Shown: positions 57,018 to 64,000 of the stretch, piece by piece
How positions within the stretch are numbered: the stretch's first letter is position 1
Layout of the letters: each line of letters opens with the position of its first letter
Source of the DNA: Diplolepis rosae
Taxonomy: Eukaryota; Arthropoda; Insecta; Hymenoptera; Diplolepididae
NCBI GenBank assembly: GCA_030998225.1
Contig: JAPYXD010000056.1
Span: forward strand, 1,922,001-1,986,000
Length of the DNA: 64,000 nucleotides
Direction of reading: 5' to 3'
Notes under the pieces: generated by a model
Told to the model about the DNA's origin: nothing
Databases searched by the model: none
The model's input: only the letters and a program-made list of their open reading frames with translations
Position numbers and translations under genes: made by a program

Positions 57018-58575
57018 GGATCCCCAGAATCCTAATTTCAAATCTATTCAAATTTTCTATGGATCAAATGAATCCATATTGCAAATTTTTCTATATTTTA
57101 AAATTTTTAAATGGGATTACAAAAATCCTAAATTCTAAAAATGTAAAAAGGATCACAAGAATCCTAATTTAAAACAAAATTTTTAATGGATCAAACGAAT
57201 CCAAATTTCAATCTTTTTTCTATATTTCCAATTTCTTTTTATAGGATTATATAAATCCTAAAATTCAAAAATTTCAAAGGGATCACAAGAATCCTGATTT
57301 TTAAACAAAATGTTATTGGATCACAAGAATCCAAAATTCTAAATTTTCAAAAATCTCAATAGGATTATAAAAATCCTCAATTTCTAAATTTTCAAAAGGG
57401 ATCAAAAAGAATCCTAATTTTTAAACTAATTTCTATGGATCAAATGAATCCATATTGCAAATTTTTCTATATTTCAAAATTTTTAAATGGGATTACAAAA
57501 ATCCTAAATTCTAAAAATGTAAAAAGGATCACAAGAATCCTAATTTAAAACAAAATTTTTAATGGATCAAACGAATCCAAATTTCAATCTTTTTTCTATA
57601 TTTCCAATTTTTTTTATAGGATTATATAAATCCTAAAATTCAAAAATTTCAAAGGGATCACAAGAATCCTGATTTTTAAACAAAATGTTATTGGATCACA
57701 AGAATCCAAAATTCTAAATTTTCAAAAATCTCAATAGGATTATAAAAATCCTCAGTTTCTAAATTTTCAAAAGGGATCAAAAAGAATCCTAATTTTTAAA
57801 CTAATTTCTATGGATCAAATGAATCCATATTGCAAATTTTTCTATATTTCAAAATTTTTAAATGGGATTACAAAAATCCTAAATTCTAAAAATGTAAAAA
57901 GGATCACAAGAATCCTAATTTTTAAACTAATTTCTATGGGTCAACTGAATTCAAATTTCAAAATTTCCAAAATTTCAAATTTTCAAATAGGATTATAAAA
58001 AATCCTAAATTTCTAAATTTTCAAAGGGATAAAAGAATCCTGATTTTCAAGCAAATTTTCTATGGATCACAAGAGTCCAAATGTTAGATTTTTCCAAATT
58101 TTCAAATTTTTAATAGGATTCCAAAAATCATAAAATTTTAAAATTTTCAAAAAGGATCACAAGAATCCTAAATTCATTCAAAACTTAAAATGGATCAAAG
58201 GAATCCAAATTCAAAATTATTTTATATTTCTAAATTCTAAATAGGATTAAAAAAAAATCCTAAATTTCTAAATTTTCAAAGGGATCAAAAGAATCCTGAT
58301 TATAAAACAAAATTGCTATGGATCAAAAGAATCCCAATTTTCAAAATTTCTATAATTCTAAATTTTTCTAAATTTCCAAATTTTTAATAGGATTAGAAGA
58401 ATCCTAATTTTCAAAATTTTTAAAGGGATCATAAGAATCCTAATTTTTAAAACAAATTTTCTATGGAACACAAGAGTCCAAATATAAAATTTTTTCTAAA
58501 TTTTCAAATTTTTAATAGGATTCTAAAAATCTTAAATTTCAAAATTTTCAAACGGATCATGAGAATCCAAATATA
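57018..58575 (+). repeat. array of GGAT-N7-ATCC palindromes, 375/376-bp higher-order repeat
   Basis: Short inverted repeats such as GGATCACAAGAATCC, GGATTATAAAAATCC and GGATCAAATGAATCC recur every 36-56 bp (57018, 57061, 57114, 57150, 57188, 57244, 57280, 57318, 57362, 57399, 57437 and onward). A nine-palindrome block repeats: 57061, 57437 and 57812 start with identical sequence, so the higher-order period is 376 then 375 bp and the copies are nearly identical. From about 57920 the array is more diverged but the palindromes persist to 58575, some 30 bases before the gag ATG of element B. The spacer is nearly always 7 nt even where its sequence varies. Confidence 0.85.
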
Positions 58576-58604
58576 AATTAGCGAAATCTTTAATAAACCT
58601 ACGT

Positions 58605-60269
58605 ATGTCGGACAAAAGAATCACCCGAACGCAGGCATCGAAGGATTCAGATCTTCAAAAAGAAGTTGATGAATTTAACCCCTTTGCTCCAAGAAAAGAG
58701 CTACCACGTGGTGAAGAGGAATATTCTTTAAATCTATCAACATCCTCAAGTAAGGATACAGAACCCCTGAATGATACTAGCGAATCAATTCAGGAAAACT
58801 ATTCTTTTGAAAACCCTTTTGATACTTCAGTACTATCAAACAATAGTACTAAAACACTAGTAGATCTAAGCGAATCTTATTTAAACTATTCTTTAGAGAA
58901 AAACCCCAATATTAAAATCAAAATGAGTATGCCAGAAAAATCAGGTTACGGGAGACCGAGTTCTTCTGAGCAACCTAATAAGAATGTAAATGCTAACCAG
59001 CAACCGGTTACAATCCAGGTTGTTACTTTACGGGACGCACTAATGGTAGTACCCGAATTTAATGGTAGAAATATTCTTTTAGCACAATTTATAGAAGGTT
59101 GTAATGAAGCTAAGTGCATGATAGAACCCGAATCAGAAATTAACTTAGTAAAATTAATCAGGAGCAAAATAACAGGTGAAGCCCGTCAAGCTATTTCTGG
59201 TCAAGTATTTTTAAACATCGACGAGCTTAAAACTTTCCTTAAAAATATATATACTCCAGCTAGGACTATTCCTCAATTACTAGGAGAGCTAGGACAGGAA
59301 TTTCAAAGAGATCACGAAAACGTAATTAGTTATGCTAACAGAATCAGGGATATTGGAACTAGGATTTTGGAGGTTAGGAGTTTAGAAAATCAAGGTTTTA
59401 TCGACCCAAATTTCCGCGCGCAAATCGAAAACACATTGGTTGATTCTTTTAAAAGGGGACTTAAATTCAAACTGGAGCAACTATTGGGAAACGAGGAAGT
59501 GGAAGATGTCAACAACTTAATAAAAAATGCGATCACCATCGAGCGAAAATTAGAAGCTCAAAAAAATCTTAGAAGGACAACAGTAAATAACCGAAATGAA
59601 GACAATCATTTAAGAACTCGACGTATGTTCCCATGTCGAATTTGTAATCGAGAAGGACACGAAGCAGAGCAATGCAGAAATAGACTCTGGTGTACCAACT
59701 GTAAAATAAATGGGCATAATTTAGAAAAATGTTTTAAGGCTCAGAAAAATTTAAAATATGAACCACTTAATCAAATTAAGTGCCAACTATGCAATAAGCA
59801 AGGGCACACGGCTACCCAATGTTTTGGCAACCAGGAATGCCAAATATGTAAAAAACAGGGACACACTGCTAAAGATTGTTTCCTAAATAAACTATCAACT
59901 AGGATAACATGTCAACTGTGTAATAAACAAGGACACAGTGCAGACAAATGCTTTTCATTAAACAAACCAATAAGACCTTTACCAACCGAAATAAATAAGG
60001 TTTTAACATGCCAAATCTGCAATCGATATGGACATGAAGCAGCGAAATGTAGAATGGCGTCCACTCAAAAGGAATGCAAATATTGCAAAACACCAGGGCA
60101 TACGATAGAGGAATGCTATAAAAGAAAATATAATGAAGAAAGACGGACGGGAAACGGATGGAACCTTCCGGGACCGAGTGCAACCGAGAAGGAGAACCAA
60201 AATCAACAGCGCTCGAATCAAAGAACATCAATAGAACAATTCCAAAGCGAATTATTACCATCGATATAG
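58605..60269 (+). CDS. gag: Gag of element B, seven zinc knuckles
   Basis: 554 codons, no stop. Residues 1-120: charged, Ser/Thr rich, starting MSDKRITRTQASKD. Residues about 145-310: capsid-like helical region (LRDALMVVPEFNGR, EINLVKLIRSKITGEARQAI, SYANRIRDIGTRI). Residues 344-504: seven intact CX2CX4HX4C knuckles, including CRICNREGHEAEQC, CTNCKINGHNLEKC, CQICKKQGHTAKDC and CKYCKTPGHTIEEC. Ty3/gypsy Gags usually have one to three. The product would assemble the particle and bind element RNA through the knuckles. The -1 frameshift site follows the last knuckle, so the short tail after it is replaced in Gag-Pro. The ATG at 58605 is the first in an open frame and matches the Gag start of element A. 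Confidence 0.88.
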   Translation: MSDKRITRTQASKDSDLQKEVDEFNPFAPRKELPRGEEEYSLNLSTSSSKDTEPLNDTSESIQENYSFENPFDTSVLSNNSTKTLVDLSESYLNYSLEKNPNIKIKMSMPEKSGYGRPSSSEQPNKNVNANQQPVTIQVVTLRDALMVVPEFNGRNILLAQFIEGCNEAKCMIEPESEINLVKLIRSKITGEARQAISGQVFLNIDELKTFLKNIYTPARTIPQLLGELGQEFQRDHENVISYANRIRDIGTRILEVRSLENQGFIDPNFRAQIENTLVDSFKRGLKFKLEQLLGNEEVEDVNNLIKNAITIERKLEAQKNLRRTTVNNRNEDNHLRTRRMFPCRICNREGHEAEQCRNRLWCTNCKINGHNLEKCFKAQKNLKYEPLNQIKCQLCNKQGHTATQCFGNQECQICKKQGHTAKDCFLNKLSTRITCQLCNKQGHSADKCFSLNKPIRPLPTEINKVLTCQICNRYGHEAAKCRMASTQKECKYCKTPGHTIEECYKRKYNEERRTGNGWNLPGPSATEKENQNQQRSNQRTSIEQFQSELLPSI

Positions 60270-61318
60270 AAGAAGATTCAACGAAAATTCCATTTATATC
60301 TTTCAGACATCCAGTAATGAATGACACAATTAAGCTAATGCTCGATACTGGATCGGAGTTAAATATTCTAAAAATCAAAAAAATCAGCCCTCTTCAAATA
60401 GTCAATCTCGAGGAAACAGTATTTCTCAAAGGAATAGATTCTGTTATAATCCCATCAATCGGTACAATAGAACATACACTAATGGGTCATACAGTAAAAT
60501 TCCACATAGTACCCGATGAATTTTTTATACCTTTTGACGGAATCCTAGGTTCCGAATATTATACTAATGCAAAAGCAAAAATCAACTTCCTTACGAATCA
60601 TCTTATTGTAGGAGAAAAATTCATTAAATTTCAACAAAATCATGAGTTACAAACCGAAACAAGAATAAGTGGAATAACAAGATGGACCAATAATTTAAAG
60701 AAAAATAACTTGCCTTTCATTAAAGTATTCAACCCTCCTTCAAATAGTCTGGGACAATTTATGATTGATACAGGGTCAGAAGCAAATATCATCAAGAATC
60801 ATTTATTACCTAGTGAAATAGATATGGATAATTTTAAAACTGTTTTTCTTAAAGGAGTAGGTGATAAATTAAATCGCACTATGGGAACAATAAAACTTGC
60901 AGTATACGGACATACATCCACATTTCATGTAGTATCTGACGATTTCGATATTCCATGTGAAGGAATTTTAGGTGCCACCTATCTAACGGAAACTAATGCA
61001 GTAATTGACTACGAAAACCAATCAATAGAAACGAAAGATAAAATCTCTGAATTTACATTAGGAAACGAATTTTTACAGGATAAAAATCGACAATTTGCTA
61101 TAGAGGAAAATAAAAACTGTATTCCCATCATACCAGAAGAAATTAAGAGGACAGATTCATCATGGAGCCTGGATGCAATTGCGTCATCAAGTCATTCAAT
61201 CTTACCTCAAGAATACGAACAAGAAACCCCTATAAATGACTCTGAAGAATTAGCCCCATCTATCCAGAACATGAAGAACTTACATGGTGCACAAAAAATA
61301 AATTTCAGGAAACTTTAA
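60137..61318 (+). CDS. protease ORF of element B with two retropepsin domains
   Basis: 394 codons open in the -1 frame; the first ATG is at 60158 but entry is expected by frameshift. Domain 1: LMLDTGSELNILK (DTGS at 60344), TVFLKGI, a GH..KFHIV block and DGILGSEYY. Domain 2, 141 residues later: FMIDTGSEANIIK (DTGS at 60767), TVFLKGV, GHTSTFHVV and EGILGATYL. Both are complete and align through their length. Retropepsins normally dimerise; two copies in one chain could form an intramolecular dimer like cellular pepsins. The end (after about 61300) shifts frame in an A run, so the link to RT is broken in this copy. Confidence 0.85.
   Translation, partial: RKTDGKRMEPSGTECNREGEPKSTALESKNINRTIPKRIITIDIEEDSTKIPFISFRHPVMNDTIKLMLDTGSELNILKIKKISPLQIVNLEETVFLKGIDSVIIPSIGTIEHTLMGHTVKFHIVPDEFFIPFDGILGSEYYTNAKAKINFLTNHLIVGEKFIKFQQNHELQTETRISGITRWTNNLKKNNLPFIKVFNPPSNSLGQFMIDTGSEANIIKNHLLPSEIDMDNFKTVFLKGVGDKLNRTMGTIKLAVYGHTSTFHVVSDDFDIPCEGILGATYLTETNAVIDYENQSIETKDKISEFTLGNEFLQDKNRQFAIEENKNCIPIIPEEIKRTDSSWSLDAIASSSHSILPQEYEQETPINDSEELAPSIQNMKNLHGAQKINFRKL
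60149..60192 (+). promoter_or_regulatory. -1 programmed ribosomal frameshift signal
   Basis: The heptamer GGGAAAC (60149-60155) is phased as G GGA AAC in the gag frame, a canonical X XXY YYZ slippery site. An 8-nt spacer (60156-60163) leads to a hairpin: CCTTCCGG (60164-60171) pairs with CCG-A-GAAGG (60184-60192), eight pairs with one bulged A (60187) and a 12-nt loop. The -1 frame is closed by stops up to 60136 and open from 60137, so slippage enters exactly the protease ORF. Gag stops at 60269 if no shift occurs. Confidence 0.82.
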
Positions 61319-61382
61319 ATGAATTTTCATCTGAACTTAACTTGGATTCTTACTCCGAATTTGAAATTTATGAAACTTATGA

Positions 61383-63263
61383 AACTTTTCAAAAAATTTC
61401 TCCGAAGAGGAAATTTATGGAAACTTCTCTATAGGAAACAAAAATGCAGTCTCAGAAGAGGATTTATTAATTAATAAGTTGAGATTAAATGATTTAAATG
61501 AAAATGAAAGGAATTATATAATTAAATTTGTAACTTCAAACAAAGATCGGTTTTTTAGAGAAGGACAGAAACTAGAAGCAGCAAGTACAGTCATGCACCG
61601 AATTCCAACTATAGACGATATTCCAATTAATGTTAAGCAATATAAGTTTCCAATTTCACTAAAGGAAGAAGTAGAAAGGCAAGTTCAGGAAATGTTAGAC
61701 TCTGGAATAATAAAACCATCAAGTTCACCGTACAATTCAACTCTATGGATTGTACCCGAAAAAATGGACTCTTCAGGAAAAAAAAAATGGCGACTTGTTT
61801 CAGATTTTCGCCAATTAAATGACAAAACCATCAGCGATGGATACCCTTTACCAGATATTACACAAATTATCGACCAAGTAGGAGGACATAAATATTACAC
61901 AACCCTTGATTTAGCAAAAGGATTCCAACAAATTTTAATGGATCCACGAGATGCACATAAAACAGCATTTAGCACTCCCCATGGTCATTATGAGTATGTA
62001 AGAATGACTTTTGGATTAAAAAATGCCCCTCCAACTTTTCAAAGATTTATTGACGAAACATTTAAAAATCTACAAGGAAAAATTCTATTCACATTCATCG
62101 ATGACATAGTAGTGTTTGCCGATTCTTTAGAAGAACATGATGAAAAAATGAAATTAATTATGGATAGATTACGAAAATCTAATCTTCAACTAAATCCCGA
62201 TAAATGCGAATTTTTAAGATATAAAGTATGTTACCTAGGACACATGTTGAATATAAAAGGAGTTAGCCCTGACCCAAGAAAATTAGAGGCAGTTAGAGAA
62301 TTTCCAAAACCTAAAAATGTCAAAAATATACGCCAATTTTTGGGCTTGGCTGGATTTTATCGCCGTTTTATCAAGAACTTTGCTCAAATTGCAAAACCAT
62401 TAAGTAAGTTACTTCAAAAGGATATCGTATTTAAATGGACAGAAAAGGAGGAGCAAGCTTTTTCTACGCTAAAAGAACATCTTTGCAATCCTCCAATTTT
62501 GCAGTACCCTAATTTTGCAAAACCTTTCAATATCACAACTGACGCATCTGGATATGCTATTGGTGGAATTCTTTCTCAGGGAGAAATAGGAAAAGACCTC
62601 CCTATAGCATATACCTCAAGAGTTTTACGTGGTCCCGAGCTTTCTTATGAAGTCTATGAAAAAGAAGCTCTGGCGATGATTCACGCAGTTAAAATCTTTC
62701 GTTCGTATATCTATGGAAAGAAAATTAAAATAATTACGGATCATCAACCTTTAGTATGGTTCAAAACAGCAGAATTGAATACTAGAGTACAAAAATGGCG
62801 TTTTAAACTCTCTGAATTCAATTATGAAGTCATTTATAAACCTGGTAAATTAAACCTTAACGCGGATGCACTTTCAAGAAATCCTACGGAGCAAGTGCCA
62901 ACGCAATCGTGCAACATCATCACAAGGAACCAGAAGAAAACGGAAGAAGCAAACGACGTATCAACTGATGAAAAACGCAGGTCAAAAAGAATAATAGGAA
63001 AACCAACCCCTAATTATGCGGAAAGTGAGTCAAGTTACTCAACTAACCCAAAGGCGAAAACGGCGTTACCGCCGGACAAAATTTCCTCAAAATCAGTATC
63101 ATCAAAAATAGAAGATGATATTGAAGACACGGTCAAAATGACCGAATCAAACTTCGAGGCACAAGTCCTCATTCAACAAAAGAAAATTCAAAAGTCAGTA
63201 GCACATCAAGCTACGATTCTTCAAATTCTAACCAAGAAACTAGGGAATTCGACCCTAACCTAA
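61383..63263 (+). CDS. pol: reverse transcriptase and RNase H of element B
   Basis: 627 codons open. No ATG is needed since it would be part of a polyprotein; upstream reading connects to the protease through two one-base frame changes (near 61300 and 61390). RT blocks: PYNSTLWIVPEK, RLVSDFRQLNDKT, TLDLAKGFQQI, MTFGLKNAPPTFQRF, FIDDIVVFA (62094-62120, catalytic Asp pair) and LGLAGFYRRFI. RNase H: ITTDASGYAIGGILSQ (Asp at 62541), VYEKEALAMI, TDHQPLVWF and NADALSRNP. A charged tail of about 120 residues follows without the AT-hooks of element A. Makes cDNA from element RNA in the particle. Confidence 0.88.
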   Translation, partial: NFSKNFSEEEIYGNFSIGNKNAVSEEDLLINKLRLNDLNENERNYIIKFVTSNKDRFFREGQKLEAASTVMHRIPTIDDIPINVKQYKFPISLKEEVERQVQEMLDSGIIKPSSSPYNSTLWIVPEKMDSSGKKKWRLVSDFRQLNDKTISDGYPLPDITQIIDQVGGHKYYTTLDLAKGFQQILMDPRDAHKTAFSTPHGHYEYVRMTFGLKNAPPTFQRFIDETFKNLQGKILFTFIDDIVVFADSLEEHDEKMKLIMDRLRKSNLQLNPDKCEFLRYKVCYLGHMLNIKGVSPDPRKLEAVREFPKPKNVKNIRQFLGLAGFYRRFIKNFAQIAKPLSKLLQKDIVFKWTEKEEQAFSTLKEHLCNPPILQYPNFAKPFNITTDASGYAIGGILSQGEIGKDLPIAYTSRVLRGPELSYEVYEKEALAMIHAVKIFRSYIYGKKIKIITDHQPLVWFKTAELNTRVQKWRFKLSEFNYEVIYKPGKLNLNADALSRNPTEQVPTQSCNIITRNQKKTEEANDVSTDEKRRSKRIIGKPTPNYAESESSYSTNPKAKTALPPDKISSKSVSSKIEDDIEDTVKMTESNFEAQVLIQQKKIQKSVAHQATILQILTKKLGNSTLT

Positions 63264-64000
63264 GATGTCAAATTATTGAAACTAAAGAAATGATACAATT
63301 TCGAAAGGACAATTTAATATACTTTGTCACAAGTACCGGAAATCCCTGCGATAAAGGTGCAAAGAATTTAATTGAATTTAACAAAATCGAAACAAATCAA
63401 ACATTAAAGGAAATAAGTGCTACCCACACAAAGAAAGGGAGCAAAACGAACCATTTCGCTCTTTGCATAAGAGGCGAAAAACAAGAATCTATTTCAAATA
63501 TTAGAGAAAACTTGTATATAGTATTAAAGCAGTTAAGAAATTTAATAGATAAACTTAATGTAAAGATAGTAAGTGTAGCACGAAGCGAACATGTAGAAAA
63601 TTTACCATGGTCCGAAGTGCTGTTAGCTTTTAAAACAGTATTTAAGAATATAAATATTAAAATTCTTATTTGTAAGGGAACATTGAAATTTGTTCCACAG
63701 GATAAACGAAACGAAATATTTGAAGAATTGCACTGTTCACCAATTGGAGGTCATAGAGGAGTCTCCAAAACTTACAACAGAATAAAACAAAACTACTACT
63801 GGGAGAATCTGAAGGAAGATATTCAGCGAAGGATCCAGCAATGTTTAAATTGTCAACTAAAAGAATTAGTACGATTAAAAACAAAACAGCCAATGGTGAT
63901 TACAGATACACCAGGAACAGTGTTCGATAAAATAGCCCTAGATGTGGTAGGACCCTTACCCAAAACTAAAAATGGATTCGAGTACATCCTCACAATGCAG
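63197..64000 (+). CDS. pol: integrase of element B, N-terminal part, truncated by the window
   Basis: 268 codons open in the -1 frame relative to RT-RNase H, continuing past 64000. After a Ser-rich stretch comes MIQFRKDNLIYFV, a module also present in A, then the HHCC finger (ELHCSPIGGHRGVSK ... CLNCQLKEL) and the first catalytic Asp in ALDVVGPLP. The finger and this Asp are intact. Whether the frame change is an indel or a second programmed shift is open; I saw no canonical heptamer in the overlap. Confidence 0.8.

Larger units (their letters stand above)
58605..64000 (+). mobile_element. Ty3/gypsy retroelement B, runs off the window
   Basis: gag (58605-60269), protease (60137-61318), RT-RNase H (61383-63263) and integrase (63197 to the window edge) in Ty3/gypsy order. 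Frames step 0, -1, 0, -1 with one convincing programmed shift and probable small indels elsewhere. It is better preserved than A. The leader array upstream (57018-58575) is probably part of it. The 3' part and LTR lie beyond 64000. Confidence 0.88.

Noticed and set aside
57018..58575. CRISPR-like regular repeats
   Set aside because: The repeat is a 15-bp palindrome with variable core at irregular 36-56 bp intervals inside a tandem repeat, and there are no cas genes.

Overview
The window reads as an AT-rich, transposon-dense stretch of an insect nuclear genome. I infer insect from the company of mariner, hAT, errantivirus-like and Ty3/gypsy elements and low-copy AT-rich spacers; the order (a hymenopteran would fit) cannot be settled from the sequence. 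I recognise no ordinary host gene, tRNA or rRNA. Nearly everything that can be read is mobile-element sequence at different stages of decay, much of it nested.

Layout. 1-1122: AT-rich flank. 1123-10453: a very large inverted-repeat element; two arms of about 2.87 kb (1213-4080 and 7588-10453) bracket a hAT-type transposase (4891-7110) with three in-frame stops. 10451-15444: a related fold-back element without transposase, built of nested palindromes. 15445-16760: an abrupt GC-rich island with degenerate tandem repeats. 16934-24273 (minus strand): an errantivirus-like element (LTR, gag, protease, RT-RNase H, integrase, env), decayed, missing its 3' end, with a MITE and a mariner inside env. 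24274-27988: mostly unassigned, with a mariner relic. 27989-30599 (minus): a DDE transposase pseudogene with a SWIM zinc finger, split by another mariner. 30830-31975: a fold-back repeat. 32603-33626: a second copy of the internally deleted mariner. 33805-35560 (minus): a second hAT transposase pseudogene.

37094-50769: Ty3/gypsy element A, with four structured 86-nt repeats, a small extra ORF, an asparagine-rich Gag with two zinc knuckles, a protease that has lost its active site, RT-RNase H followed by an acidic linker with two AT-hooks, and an integrase. A 4.08 kb LTR-like insertion with a 5-bp target duplication (44033-48114) splits the linker; a 1.23 kb inverted-terminal-repeat element is nested in that insertion. 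50770-57000: unassigned, with LTR-like and hairpin features.

57018-64000: Ty3/gypsy element B, related to A and better preserved. Its leader is an array of about 30 to 40 short GGAT-N7-ATCC palindromes with a 375/376-bp higher-order period. Gag has seven consecutive CCHC zinc knuckles, followed by a textbook -1 frameshift signal (GGGAAAC, 8-nt spacer, bulged hairpin) into a protease ORF with two complete tandem retropepsin domains, then RT-RNase H, then an integrase cut by the window end. B is the most interesting object here: a hairpin-array leader, a multi-knuckle Gag and a single-chain double protease in one element.
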